Under the pieces are notes generated by a model that made no database searches, was not told where the DNA came from, and was given only the letters and a program-made list of their open reading frames with translations. Of a stretch of 64,000 nt of DNA, positions 22,566-34,479 are shown piece after piece (the stretch's first letter is position 1; each line of letters opens with the position of its first letter). Location: the NCBI GenBank assembly GCA_002964805.2, contig PUDQ02000010.1, positions 744,001 to 808,000 of the forward strand. The letters run 5' to 3'. The position numbers were made by a program, and so were the translations under genes. The DNA comes from Trametes villosa (Eukaryota; Basidiomycota; Agaricomycetes; Polyporales; Polyporaceae).

Positions 22566-22750
22566 TTGTTCCAATCCGATTTGGCTTGATCTGCAGTGAA
22601 GAACGAATGGGCACGGGCGCCTTTCGCTGAACCTTCCGGCACCGCCGCCACAATGCGTCCCGCCCTTCTTGACCTCTCCCCACCATCAGCACCTCCAGGC
22701 TTCCACGCCCGGCTTCCCCACTCACCACCCACTCTTCCTAACTCTACAAC

Positions 22751-23418
22751 ATGTCCGGCCGTGGAAAGGGTGGCAAGGGCCTCGGAAAGTGCGTGTTGTA
22801 CCACTACCCCAGCCGCTGCTACAGTGGCATCATAGCGCTGGGATCGAGTGGTTCGTGTGTGCTGACAGTGTTTGTGGATGCGCAGGGGCGGCGCGAAGCG
22901 TCACCGCAAGATTCTTCGCGACAACATCCAGGGTATCACCAAGCCGGTGCGTTGTGCAGCAGCGCGTCGAGCGGGCTCGCCGAACATGACTGATTGTGGC
23001 TCGGACGTTGTCTCAGGCCATCCGTCGTCTTGCCCGCCGTGGTGGTGTGAAGCGTATCTCGGGCCTCATCTACGAGGAGACCCGCGGTGTCCTCAAGATC
23101 TTCCTCGAGAACGTACGTCCGCCCCCGTCCACACCGCATTCCAAGCTCATGCTAACCCTCCACCCCCGCAGGTTATCCGTGACTCCGTACGTCCGCTCCG
23201 GGGGGTTCGAGACAGAGTCCATGTCGTGCTTATCAGTCTTCTCCCCTCTCACAGGTCACGTACACCGAGCACGCCAAGAGGCGAGTCATCTCTTCTCACG
23301 TCTCCTCCGCGGCTCATGTTGACACGCCGCTCCATGACGCAGGAAGACCGTCACGGCGCTCGACGTTGTGTACGCCCTCAAGCGCTCCGGCCGCACCCTC
23401 TACGGTTTCGGTGCTTGA
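22751..23418 (+). CDS. Histone H4
   Basis: Six exons (22751-22788, 22886-22946, 23017-23112, 23172-23186, 23255-23280, 23343-23418) give the canonical 103 aa: [19 protein letters not shown] at the start, then [33 protein letters not shown], and LYGFGA at the end. It is a core nucleosome subunit. Exon 4 is only 15 nt (VIRDS). Intron 5 begins GCGAGT, not GT, and must be a GC-AG intron because no in-phase GT donor restores the KRKTVTAL sequence. Five introns in so short a gene is typical of basidiomycete histones. No divergent H3 gene is present. Confidence 0.98.
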
Positions 23419-23940
23419 GCGCGACGCGCTGCGGCTGCGCCCGCCAAGATCTCGCTGCCGTGTCTGTGTTCGCCCGTTCCGCTCCTGTCCTGGATTTGTA
23501 CTTCTACGAGAATATGTCAATGTGATTTGTATGGTATGCGTATATTGCACGGAAAGTGTGAGAGTAGTGATACCGCTGAGCAACGCCCAGCTGTGCAGCT
23601 CCAGCCGGGTAGTTGCGAAGCTTCGGTCGGAAGTGAGTGGTCATGTTAGGAGTGTTGCAGTCCAGACGTCCATCCCTGCAGAAGCGCAGCGCGTCGCTTG
23701 TGAACCGTTGAGCGCACTGTCAAAGGGGTCCTCCGGCCGAGCGGCTACGTGGTACGGAAAGCCCCGCACTCTCAAGGCTCGGCTCGGAGAGGCTTACGCC
23801 AAAATCTGGGCATGTTGAGGAGGCTGTGGGAGCCGACCTCGTGCATCAGAGTAGCTTGGTTGGGGAGCAGCTGAACGCGTGTCGTAAGACACCTGCGGTG
23901 AATGCGATAGTTATGACGTACCCTCATGTACTGCGCCGTG
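23419..23940. other. Convergent intergenic region
   Basis: Lies between the 3' ends of the H4 gene and the minus-strand methyltransferase gene. No gene recognised. Confidence 0.55.
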
Positions 23941-24950
23941 TCATGACTTGGGCGCAGGCTGCTCTGCTGTAACGTTCGTGGGCTCGGGAACCCCCTTGAA
24001 GCCTAAGCACACCCAGTATCCTTCGGCAGACTCGGTGCGGCTGGCTGGAGGTTTGATAAACTTGACCAGGTTGAAATGCGGGTCCAGACATTCCTTCCGG
24101 AACTTGTTCGCACTGGGCGACGCAAAGTGTTTGAGCCTATGCAAAGCGTCAGCGCGTACTCGTTCCGACGGCGCACGATAGGGAGGACTCACACGAGAGC
24201 GCCGGCCTTCCGCAGACCCAGGCTGTCCGCCGTGCGCATATGCCGTCTCACAAACTCGAACACACTCCGCGAGAGCGCGAGCCCGGCCTCGGTGTCCGCT
24301 GTCGCGTTGCCCGTGAAGTTCGCGGCCATGTCGGAGAGCACGACGTCCGCCTTCCCGTCCGCGCCCTCTTCGCCCTTGAGCAGCGCGGAGACGCACTCAT
24401 CCGCCTCGGGCGACAGGAAGTCCATCTGTATCGTCTTCACGCCCGGGATGGGCTCCATGCGCAGGAGGTCGACGGCGATGATCGTCCCGCGCCCCTTCCG
24501 CCGCGGTGCGTCGTCCTGGTGCCGGTCGAGGTCGAGCGGGTCCACAAAGTCCTGCTCATCCCCCAGCTGCGCATCCGCGCTCCACCCCTTCCCCCGCGCC
24601 TTCAGGGACATGTTCTTGGGCTCCTTCTTCATCCCGAACCCGGCGGACGCGCGCGGCGAGCGCTGGATCGCCAGCGGCGGCTCCTCCGTCCAGCCGAGCT
24701 TGCCCGCGACGACCTGGCTCCAGCCGCCGGGCGCGGCGCCGAGGTCGACGACGGTGCGGACGTGCGGCGCGTCGAGGAAGTGGAAGGTCTTGTCGAGCTC
24801 GATGAGCTTGAAGGCGGAGCGGGCGCGGAAGTGCGCGGGGTAGGAGAGCCGCGCCTTCACGTACGGGTCACGGAACTGGCGCGCGAGCCATGCGCGCGAC
24901 GAGGGCGGGAGCTTGTGCGACGCGACGGGACAGCTAGGGCGAAAGGGCAT
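23941..24950 (-). CDS. FtsJ-type rRNA 2'-O-methyltransferase, Mrm2-like
   Basis: Exons 24193-24950 and 23941-24136 give 317 aa. FtsJ/RrmJ features are SRAWLARQFRDPYVKAR, RSAFKLIELD (first catalytic Lys of the K-D-K-E tetrad), the SAM-binding motif VDLGAAPGGWSQV, DVVLSDMAANFTGN (catalytic Asp) and, across the intron, GALVLKHFAS (catalytic Lys). The methyl group goes to ribose 2'-OH of rRNA. Single-domain length and the SRxWLxRQxxDPYV start fit mitochondrial Mrm2, although a Lys/Arg/Asp-rich insertion of about 60 aa separates motif I from the next strand. The frame stays open upstream to 25061, so a longer N terminus or a small upstream exon carrying the mitochondrial presequence is possible. 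Confidence 0.85.
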
Positions 24951-25089
24951 CCAGCAACCGGAGGAACGTCGTGGTCGGTGAGGAGGAACTTGATGGTGGG
25001 CTTGGGGCGCGGAAAGGGCGCAAACGTACTGATGTGGCGGGATAGACCACTCGACTCTCAATGGCCCTTGCTAAGCGCTCTTCAATCAC

Positions 25090-25161
25090 AGCAACTTGAC
25101 GCAGTGGAAGCGTGCAGGGCTCATAACCCTGAAGTCCCTGGATCGAAACCAGGAGTTGCTA
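25090..25161 (+). tRNA. Initiator tRNA-Met (CAT)
   Basis: Identical in sequence to the tRNA at 4503-4574: acceptor stem AGCAACT/AGTTGCT, anticodon loop CTCATAA, T loop ATCGAAA and discriminator A. It is followed by T runs from about 25170 that would serve as an RNA polymerase III terminator. Its 5' end lies about 140 bp from the start of the divergent methyltransferase CDS. Confidence 0.96.
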
Positions 25162-25572
25162 TGCCTTGATTTTTGATTTTGGCTTTTTACAGAACTGTCC
25201 ACACACTGGCTCTCCCACAGCTCTTCCCCAGTCCTATCGCATTTCAGGCAAGCGCGACGTACATGTAACACGCACACCAATGAGTACGAATACAGGCTGC
25301 CGGCTGCAGCTTTACGTCTAACCAGATGGGCGCGGCTACGAGGTGCCAAACAGATATGTGCACCGTTGAGACGTATTATCATTGGGGACAGCGGAGGCGC
25401 TGATATAGGGCGTGCAAGATGGGGCGTGAGCGGCGCAATGGCATGAGGTATGTCACGCCGGTGTATTGCGTATATGGGGCAGGCGTGCATGGTCGAAGGC
25501 TGATGCACTGAAACTCAACGTGTTCGTGTGTCCTCCGACGCGCCCCAGTAACGAGAAGGCGCGAGCGAGGCC
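25162..25572. other. Intergenic, no gene recognised
   Basis: Spacer between the tRNA gene and the 3' end of MFS transporter 2. Confidence 0.6.
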
Positions 25573-27390
25573 TCATACAGCCTGCGCATCCTTCTCCGCG
25601 TCGCGCGGGGGCGGCTTCATCGGCAGGTTGCCCGTGGGCGCGTACTTGCTGTTCCTCCGCAGGCGGTGTCCGTACGCGCGGAGCACGAACGGGATCGGGC
25701 CCAGCAGGATGGCGATGCACCCGAGCAGCGTCGACGCCCAGCGCGGGTTCAGCGTCCGGTACATCTGCGTCGCGAACAGCGGGAAGCCCGCGCCGAAGAG
25801 CGAGCGCACGACGGTCAGGCTCGAGAGCGCGGACGCCGCGACGAAGAGGTACGCATCGATGATGTAGTTGAAGAGCCCGAGGAAGAGGAAGATGATGGAT
25901 GCCCCGAGGGGGAGCCCCGCCATGGGCGGCGCCCAGTAGGACACGGACGGGTACGACGTCCAGCCGAACCAGAAGAAGGAGAGGGCGAACAGCGGTGCGG
26001 CCCAGAGGCAGAGCTCGAGCCGGTACTCGGGAGGCACGGGGTGCGGCGCGTATGCGGCCATCGCGCGCTCGTAACGCGGGTTGAAGTAGAGCTGGTAGGA
26101 GACGACACCGAGCATGCCGCCGACGAAGATGGGCAGGAAGGTGAGCCCGGCTTCGCCTTGGTTGAAGTGGTGGCCCTCGGCGAAGACGATCGGGTACGCC
26201 TCGAAGAGCAAGTAGACGCAGCCGTAGACGAACTAAAATCGGGGTCAGCAAGCACACCACAGGGTTGGGACTAGGTATCACGTACGCTCATGTAGAGAGT
26301 TATCGCGATGAGCATGGGCTCACGCGCAAGGACAATGAAGGGGCGTCCAAGGACGTGCTTCAGGCGCGCGCCGACAGCCATCTTGTTGCGCTCCAGGGGA
26401 GCCCAGTACCGATCGTCTCCAGTTTCCTTGCGCAACTTCTGTGCCCGCTTGACCAGGATAACAGGTCTGGATGCATTCGGTAAGCTAATCTAATGGGCGC
26501 TGAGAGGAATGAGACTCACGCATAAGTCTCTGACAGCGTGAAGAACGTCACGATCAGGCACGTCCCCGCGAAGAACGTGAGGAGCCAGAAGACCCAGCGC
26601 CAAGAGACACCAGCGACAGCCATGAAACCGCTAACGGTTGGCCCGAGGGTAGGTCCTGCGAAGGGAGCGAGTGTGAAGAACGCGAGTGCCTTCCCACGAG
26701 AGTCCGCGTCCCAGATATCCGATATGACAGCACCGCTGTTAGCCAAAGGCGCCGCCGCAAAAAGGCCACCGAGGAACCGGAAGATGAGGATGGAGGCGGT
26801 GTTGGGGGACAGCGCGGCGCCGACTTGGAAGCCGGTGTAGATGAGGAATGTGCCCAGGAAGACGGGCTTCCGGCCGACTTGTTCTGACAGCGGGCCCCAT
26901 ATGAGGGGGCCGACGCAGTACCCCGCGACGAAGAGCGCGATGGTGAGGATCGCCACTTCCTGACCAAAGCCGAAGTGCTCCATGAGGCTGGGGATGATGC
27001 CTATTGGCGTAGAAGATGCAAAGGTCCTGCATACAACGTCAGTTTCGAGAGGTAGACAGCCGTTTAGCGTAGCACGTACGCGTTTAAAATAAGCATAGCG
27101 GCAAGGAAGGTGATATACCACCTGTACGGACGCGACCACGTTTTGGGGTTGTCCGGATCACTCGGGCTCATCGTGACTTCGAAAGGATCGACAGGCTTTT
27201 CGCCTGCCGCGGGCCTGTATGTCTCGTGCTCGAATTCAGAGTTGACATCCTCGACCTCTTCCTGAATGCTGTCCTTGAAGTCGATAATGGTCGGCGAGGA
27301 CCGCGAGCTCGCTTCCGTCGCAGGGTCGGAGGATACGATAGGCTTTCGCGATCCCGTCGGGCCGGTGGCGCCGGAGGGTTTTGCAGACAT
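25573..27390 (-). CDS. MFS transporter 2, DHA1 (12-TM) type
   Basis: Exons 27080-27390, 26520-27026, 26286-26466 and 25573-26232 give 552 aa. Exons 2, 3 and 4 have exactly the same lengths as in transporter 1 (507, 181 and 660 nt); all three introns are 53 bp. Motifs are shared: GPLSEQVGRKPV, GPTLGPTVSGF, VKRAQKLRKE. The ATG at 27390 is chosen because its CCCATGTCTGC context matches the paralogue; an upstream in-frame ATG is at 27411. Likely a plasma-membrane exporter of small molecules. The pair forms an inverted duplication with about 7.4 kb between their 3' ends. Confidence 0.9.
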
Positions 27391-28105
27391 GGGCAGGATG
27401 TGCTGCGACAAGCGGAAGGAATCCGGGGCAAACCGAGGGGGGACGACCCAGAGGCCTCTGGAGGGGTGGCCGTAATGTAGGGAGATACTCGCAGATCAAG
27501 ACGGTAGGCGAGCGCGAGGAGCGCGTCGTGTTGGCCCACTCTGCATGGACGCGTCAGCCTGCGACAAGTTGTCGAGGGCGATCGTATTCCTGACCGCTTG
27601 CCATACCCGGACGTTACCCCGCCACTCAATGTTCCGAGCGGCACGCCGTCGCTCCAGAGTGGCGGTCCTTTTGTCAGCGCGAACTGATGCAACTGCGGCT
27701 CGATAGCACTGCGATCGCCCAGGCATGTGATGTACTTGGGCTGGAATGCGGAGCGTCTCAGTTAGCTGATTAACACAAAGGTCCGCGAACACTGCGCCCA
27801 CCTAAGCCGCCCGCCCGTGTCGGTCGCACCAGCGACATTGACGACTCTCGGAACAGCTTCAGTCGTCGCTGCGGGAGCGCTGTCGTGTTTCCTCCTAATC
27901 TGCCATATTTTCAGGCAAGTTACACACATTGGCGGCATAGAGGAGGGTGGCGGAGGAGAACGAGAGGAAGAGTAACACGCGTCTCCGAAAGTAGGTGCCT
28001 GCTTGTTGCACTGCCACCTGGCGTGGCTGAGTAACCGAACTTGGAGCGTACGGGGTTCCGCCTTGATGCGCTCTGATGCGCACCTCTCTACTCTCTGCGA
28101 ATTGG
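27391..28105 (-). repeat. Duplicated upstream segment of MFS transporter 2
   Basis: Counterpart of 15590-16389 in inverted orientation. One frame reads YRAAVASVRADKRTATLER and then WRGNVRVWQAVRN, against the similar frame in the other copy; most base changes are synonymous or conservative there. Confidence 0.7.
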
Positions 28106-28479
28106 TCTCACTTCTGACCAGGGGGCGTCCGTTACGGGGAGCGCCCACTCCAACCTGGGTGGTGGTGGTGGTAGAACCGGTGTCCCGGGTCCTGGAAAGC
28201 ACTTTTCTCCTCGTTTTGCGTGGAAGATACACCACTCCCAGAGTTCTCGCTCTATGCCCCTATGATGGCGTACATGGATTGTATAGGTCAATCTACATCA
28301 TTTGAGATATTTACATCGATTCAGAACACGGTCAAGCGCGTCTTAATCGCTCGAGTCCCGATGGATTTGAGCAGAGAGCAGCGAGACGCCGAGCCCTTAC
28401 CACAACGAGACATCATCTACGCTTAGGCTCGTGAACCAGCCTCACGTTCGGGGGTGGAAGACAATCGTTCCTCCCGAAG

Positions 28480-29004
28480 GGAGGCTGGATCATCGTATGA
28501 GAGGGGGTGCAGAGGTCCCCGTGGGAATGGCTGAGTTTCAATTTGTGGCGTGCGCGCCTCCGAGCCTCGAGAGAGCCTCAAGCTGCCTCAAGCGGGATGG
28601 AAGAGCGCACTCGGCTGCATAGAAAGTCCAGCGACGGACAGCGGCAATACGCAAGCTGATGCTCAAGCCTACTTCGCGTACCGTGCAGCATTTCTTGGAG
28701 AAAGCGCCATGCGACGCGTGTCGGTCGAGTGCATATACGAGCCTGAGTAGCGGTGCCGCCAAATTGAAGACAGACTTTCTCGATATTGAAGTACTTACGG
28801 ACAATACCTCCCTCGTCCTCGCATACTTTTAAGACACATTGTTATATGTTGTACAGCGTAGTGCGCCACCGAACCACTCTTCTGAGGCTCTCGAGTCGAT
28901 GTACGTCGAGCGCCACCCAGCCTTGGTGGGTGCCGTTCGGCGCATTCAAACTCAGACGTTCCCACGGGGACCTCTGCACCCCCTCTCTTACGATGATCTA
29001 GCCT
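28480..29004. mobile_element. MITE-like element with about 55-bp terminal inverted repeats
   Basis: The left arm (about 28482-28540) and the right arm (about 28947-29004) are near-perfect reverse complements: GGATCATCGTATGAGAGGGG, then GTGCAGAGGTCCCCGTGGGA, against the opposite strand with about five mismatches. The interior of about 400 bp has no coding capacity, and weaker pairing extends inward around CGAGAGAGCCTCA. No clear target-site duplication could be seen. Confidence 0.6.
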
Positions 29005-30150
29005 AATCTACGCTGATCTTATCTGTCCTGGGCGTGGCAAGCGAGCTCGATCTCGTCGACTCGGACTGGTCGCGAGCATGCCACCCAATACCTAACAGGT
29101 CTTCCTTTTCGGATGGAGAGAATATTTCTGAGGCACTTATATCAATCTGCGTCGGATATAAGGTCTACCAAAGTCGACACCGGGTGATCCGCGGCAAATG
29201 CAGCATATATCTAGTATCTCAACGAGGATACGAACTCCTAGAGCTATACGATTTCTGTGAACAAGGAGTACTGTGGCTGAAGAATCCGGCTGACAGATAA
29301 GAGCGACTACCTATATATGCTGTACACCGCGACGACTACGCCTTTGTGCACCCTTCTACTAGACTTGCTAAACTCCCGGGGACTAAATAAACAGGACCAT
29401 AGCGGGATATATCAGCTCATTAACTACTAGGAAAAGTGCGGAAATATACTGATATCTCAACGCAGATGATAGTCGATAAATACATCTAAGGAGGAGGAGC
29501 TGGCGATGTGAGCCGGCGGAGAGGAAACCACCAAGTGGAGGGCGGATACCGCCACCCCGTCAACGAGAATACTCATGCGGCATAAGGTGCCATCTGGGGA
29601 CCAATTAGGACTCTTCTTAAGCGAGCGAGAGCTCAGTCTACGGCGAAGGGAGAGCAGAGCCGTAGCAGCCTAGGAAGACGGCGAGGACTGGATAGTAGTG
29701 ATTAATCTAATCTCTACGTGGTCGCGCTATCTCATCTCGGCAAAGGGTGGTGGTAGGAGATCAGGTGTCCGGAGTCCTCGCTCGCACTTTTTGGGGATGG
29801 AGTGGCTGAAAGCCTGTGCGGATGCCCCCTGCTTCTGACCAAGCGTTGCATTTGGTACCGCGAAAGACGCCAGAATTCGCGCGCGGTTGCCAGACTCGAC
29901 GACTTGGCAGGGGCGGCATGTCGTTAAGACAGTTGTTTACCGAGGTTCTTTCCGCAACGTGTTGTGTTCATATACGGCTTGACATATGTTCGTAAGGCAA
30001 TCTTTGAATTCACGATAGACCAAATGCATGTATGATCATGAGCGGCGAGGATCATACGAAGCGGGCTATCACAACGTGCGAATAGAGGGCCCTGATGATA
30101 GCCACGAACACGATGGGGGAATGCACATGATGATAGCCCGAGAAAGCAAA
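29005..30150. other. AT-richer intergenic region, possible decayed retroelement
   Basis: Base composition is less GC-rich than neighbours. A free-standing frame at 29034-29300 (88 codons) has no recognised domain. GTGGTGGTAG..GGTGTCC stretches recur at about 28160 and 29750, suggesting an older repeat. No gene called. Confidence 0.35.
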
Positions 30151-30157
30151 GGTTACA

Positions 30158-31075
30158 TGAGCGCAGTTGGCTTCCCCGCATAAGGCGGGTACTAGACCCG
30201 GGGGCCACGATGAGGCCTGCACTGTCCCCGAGAGATACCCCAGCCTCTGCCTCCCCCCGACAGGAATCACATACCTGACCCGCGTTGGCGGGTTGTCGAA
30301 AACCTCGCGACCTCGACCGTTGAGCCCATCGTCCGCGAAGAGCGCCCGTCCGTCGTCTTCGTCCGTCCGTGAGCCCGTCCATCGCGGCCTGGTCTTCTTG
30401 TCGTCCTCGGTCTTGCCTTTTCTTGTCTTCCTCGCTCTTGTGCGATCCGTCGGGCGGCGTCTTGCTGAGCTGTAAGCAGCCAAAAAAAACCGAGCCAGAC
30501 CGTCAGAAGCCCTGCAACGGACACATGTTCAGAATGAAGCGCCCCGCAGTGAGTGGTCGAGGAAGTACGTACCCCACAGGCGGGTGGTCAACGCTTCCAC
30601 GGTGGTGGCCCCCCTCCCCTTAGGGTCCAGCGCGGGGCCCCGAGCTCGCCCCAGGCGCGATACTCTTCTTGCAGGGCACTTGTCTATAGCCACGACATGA
30701 TCCGACCCTCAACGCCTATAAGGAGCCATGAGTGTCAGTATATGGCAGCGAGTGGAGAGAGGAATGAGGACGTACCGTGAAGGCGGAGCAAGTTCGCTGC
30801 GCGTGCCACGGAGGCCTTGCGGCCAGCTCGCAGCTGCGCATCCACCGAGAGCGATGTGCAAACGGGGCAGGGGGAGGTGGGGTGGTAGAATGAAGGAAAG
30901 AGGAGACGGGCGGGGAGGACGGTTGATATACCGAGGAGGGAGGCTGACCGGCGGCGGGTGGGCGGGCGGTTGCCGAAGCGAACAGGTGCCCGGACGGGCG
31001 TCGATCGTGGTTGGTTCGCCGACGAGCCCGGCAAGCAAGGCCCGGAGCTTTGCGAACGAGCTGGCACTGGCTGGC
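30158..31075 (-). repeat. Dispersed repeat, copy C (core)
   Basis: Minus-strand subtype II copy, with the TGGCTATAGAC form, the GTACGTCC donor and the same TATATC box, T8 tract and terminal block. The terminal block ends CTCATGTAACC, not CTCAGGTAAC, so the possible final donor is lost. Confidence 0.75.
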
Positions 31076-31229
31076 ACTGCGATCGACAGCATTCCGGCAA
31101 GAGGAAGAGTTCGGCTCTGAAGAGGGTCGAAAGATCATGAAACGGCAGACGTCAGTGCATCTTCCAGTATAGGACGCTGAACGTGACGTGTGAGCAACCA
31201 TATAGGCACGCGATAGGGACCGGCAGATA

Positions 31230-31580
31230 GAGGACATACCGTACCCCATCCTAGAGATCTTCGACGGCGGGCTGCAGCTCGGCTCCGCCGTCGGCTCGAT
31301 CGATACGAGCGTCGACGCCGATGCCGGAGGCGGTCTAGTTTCTGCTTGCGATCGCGCTCGCGAGCGTCGATTTGTGCAACTTGTGTTGTACCTCCGCCGC
31401 AGGAAGAGCACAGCGGGAGCACCTGACGGCGCGGCGTATCTGAGGGCGAGAAGGCAGGCATCCAGGGGTGGAGCAGTGCCGCGTCGGACATCGCGATTGG
31501 CTCAGCGCTTGCCGAAGCGAACAAATGCGGCGATCGTGATTGACTCGCCGACGGGACCGGTAAGCAAGATCCAGAGAGGC
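31230..31580 (+). pseudogene. Relic of 3' end of a DHA2-type MFS gene (with copy C)
   Basis: Reads GLQLGSAVGSIDTSVDADAG, then a decayed counterpart of the last TM helix and tail (VQLVLYLRRRKS against VEFVSLLVFYRR). It is in the same relative position to the repeat core as in copies A, B, D, E and F. Confidence 0.6.
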
Positions 31581-32009
31581 TGACCTACCGATCGAAAGAA
31601 CCCCAAGAGAGCTCATGTCGGTTCAGAGGAGGTTCGGAAGAAGTGGTGCCAGTGGGCAGCTAATGAGATCCTCTTCATGTAGTCCGAGCGGTTTGGACTA
31701 GGGAGACAGGGCTATCAATAACTTCAGATTTAAAGACGCATTAAGAGGAAGTACCTCTACAGGCCATGGTGTTCCGGAGTTTATGTCTATGGCCATTGCG
31801 ATGTCGGTGTCCGACGCTACTAGTAGTCGGTCGGACTTCCACGGCAACTTGAAGGTGTCGCAGTGCCAGTGTAACATTGGAACCTCACAATGCCGTAGCG
31901 GCCTACCGTCAGAGAGCCTGTGGTACACGCACAAGATATCATGCGCATATGATATCCTCGAGATCTGACAGACAACGCGAAAACGGGGAGTCTTCAACGC
32001 GCATGGTGG

Positions 32010-32225
32010 GCGACCGAGAACATCATGGAGGACGAGAAGTGGCTGAGTATTTACTCCTATTTGGCTTGGTCGCGGTCATCACCGGGCGCCTGCGATTACC
32101 TCCTCACTGGGTTCACTGGAGTCTGGCAACTTGCAAGTACTCTCTTCGCAATCAACAGCCTCAGCATCGTCTCCGCTACACTATTAATAATGTCACACCG
32201 TGGCTCTGGAACTCAGCGTGAATGA
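32010..32225 (+). pseudogene. Relic of a hydrophobic-exon gene (with copy C)
   Basis: The frame starting MEDEKWLSIYSYLAWSRSS continues with PGACDYLLTG and a hydrophobic stretch (LFAINSLSIVSATLL). Related frames occur on the minus strand at 40150-40368 and 44030-44160, and fragments at 4.45 and 4.65 kb. It may be a decayed member of the Cys-containing hydrophobic-helix family seen at 39.6-39.9 kb. No intact copy is present. Confidence 0.4.
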
Positions 32226-32539
32226 TTTGAATAGCAGGGAATGCGCGATGGGATAGTGAGAAACCATATATCATAGCTTGATCTGCATTATTCGGAGGGT
32301 ATGCAAGGTAAGCAGTACGCACACGTTTAGGGCTGTGGGATACCGGGGAAACTCTGTTAAAGCACTGCTCGGAGCCCCCGGTCTTATCACAGACGTCGTC
32401 AGTACACCCGCCGACTGCTGAAGCGGTAGACCACTAAGTAGTAAAATCCACAGGTCAAACACGCGATGCCGGCGCATACAGCGTGGAATCTCGTTATACG
32501 AGACTCATAAGTGAAGGAAGATCACATTATAAGCTTCAG

Positions 32540-32960
32540 TCTGCGCTCGTCCGCGAAGACGGGTTCACGGCAGCTCACTGCCAGAGCCACGACGATCATG
32601 AATGCGCCCGAGATCATCACTGGGAATTGCTTCTCAACCCGGTGAGTCATTGACTCGTATCGCAGAACGGCTATCGAGGACGAGGGCCCATACCTACGAC
32701 ATGATTTATGAATACTACAGGCTCATATCAACTCTCTGGCAGTCTGCTCCACAGGCTGAGGAAGCTATGGGAGCGTACCCCGTATTGTACAAGGTTAGGC
32801 AGAGACATGGTATTGTTTGGCAGCGTCCCTCTCCTCACCACGCGCTGAATCAGCGGGGCCACTGGACGGTGAAGCACGTCGCATGAGCGTTTTCGAATAT
32901 GTCGTAGCACGTATACTCCTCCGTGGCCACTCTACGATGTGGATGTTTGGAGGATACCTA
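32540..32960 (-). pseudogene. Degenerate copy of the small hydrophobic-helix gene
   Basis: On the minus strand it aligns with 39400-39790: the promoter part (ACAATA.CATGTCTCTGCCTA), the intron (CCTCGTCCTCGATAGCC) and the exon coding for alternating hydrophobics (ISGAFMIVVALAVSC). Stops and missing exons show it is broken. Confidence 0.5.
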
Positions 32961-33201
32961 CAATGAGCGCCGCAAGCCACCCAACGCGAGCCACCCTCGG
33001 CGCTATAGAAGTTCTCTGGTAGGCTCGAGATGTGCCCGTAGAACGATGTTTCGAATGGTAACGAATAGAGTGAAGTGACATTGCTCATCGAGAGGTCTCT
33101 ACAAGATGTGCTACTATAGGGTACAACAGAGCGCGCGCCGCATTGCCGGCCACTGCCACGAAGTATGTGTATTGTGATAGCGTGAAGGAGGAAGCTTTAC
33201 A

Positions 33202-34080
33202 TGAGCGCAGTTGGCTTCCCCGCGTAAGGCGGGTACTAGACCCGGGGGCCACGATGAGGCCTGCGCTGTCCCCGAGAGATACCCCAGCCTCTGCCTCCCC
33301 CCGACAGGAATCACATACCTGACCCGCGTTGGCGGGATGATGAGAATCTTGAAGGCTTGACTTTTGCGCCCGTCGCCTTCGTCCGTTCGTTCGCTCGTCC
33401 ATCGCGACCCGGCCTTCTCGTGGTCTTCTGTCTTCTTCCCGGTCTTGGCCTCGGTCTTGCGCGATCCGTCGGGCGGCGTCTTGCGTACCTGTAAGCAGCC
33501 AAAAAAAACCGAACCAAACCGTCAGAAGCCCTACCAGAGACATGCGGTTAGAATGAAGCTTCGCAGAGATGAATCGAAAGAGCACGTACCCCACAGGCGG
33601 GTGGTCAACGCTTCCACGGTGGCCCCCCTCCCCTTAGGGTCCAGCGCGGGGCCCCGAGCTCGCCCCAGGCGCGATACTCTTCTTGCAGGGCACTTGTCTA
33701 TAAGCCACGACATCACAAACCGCGACACCGCGCCTGCACGACACCACGCGCATCCGGGTCAGTACAAGGCGGCAGCCGAAGGTTGGACAGGACGGAGGAC
33801 GTACCAGATTGGCGGGTGCCGGTTGCGGCGCATGCCACGGAGGCCTTGCGGCCAGCTCGCAGCTGCGCATCCGCCGAGAGCGATGTGCAAACGGGGCAGG
33901 GGGAGGTGGGGTGGTAGATGGAGGAAAGAGGGGACGGGCGGGGAGGGTGATACTAAGTAGGGAGGCTGACGGGGGGCGGGCGGCGGGCGGTTGCCGAAGC
34001 GAACAGGTGTCCGGGCGGGCGTCGATCGTGGTTGACGCGGACGCGGACGATACCGGTCAGCAAGCTTCGCGCGGCATTTA
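33202..34080 (-). repeat. Dispersed repeat, copy D (core)
   Basis: Minus-strand subtype I copy. The TATATCAAC promoter-like box has decayed (the site reads AGTATCACC), and the terminal block ends CTCATGTAAAG. Confidence 0.75.
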
Positions 34081-34289
34081 GCGAGCACCCTTCTCGGGCG
34101 AGGCTGACCTTACGATCGAAGTAATTCCAAGAGTCTAGAGAGAGTTAGGCTCTGAGGAGGCTCGACAGAAGTGGTGAGGCGGACACTGACAGAGTCCTCC
34201 ATACCAAGTCCGCGCCGCTGCAACTGTGGACTAAGAGAGGCCTGAGGGCGTGGCGAGGCGGGACGTGTCCGAGTCCTGTACGGGGACCC

Positions 34290-34450
34290 ACGCTAGAGAC
34301 CGTGAACGACGGACTGCAGCTCGGCTCCGCCGTTCGCTCGATCAAGAAGCGCGTCGAGGCGGATGGCGGCGGCGTCGTGGCGCTGCTTCTGTTCTACATA
34401 CCGCCGCCGCAGGAAAGAGACGGTGGGGGCACCCGGTGGCGCATCTGTCT
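34290..34450 (+). pseudogene. Relic of 3' end of a DHA2-type MFS gene (with copy D)
   Basis: Reads DGLQLGSAVRSIKKRVEADGG, then ALLLFYIPPPQERD, corresponding to the end of the transporter C-terminal exon. Heavily decayed. The longer open frame across 34250-35170 runs through this relic and is not a gene. Confidence 0.55.
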
Positions 34451-34479
34451 TTGAGGGCGCGAACGCGAGCACGCGCCAG

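Noticed and set aside
24240..25169. A 309-codon plus-strand frame across the methyltransferase and tRNA genes
   Set aside because: It is the antisense shadow of the Mrm2-like CDS and runs through the tRNA.
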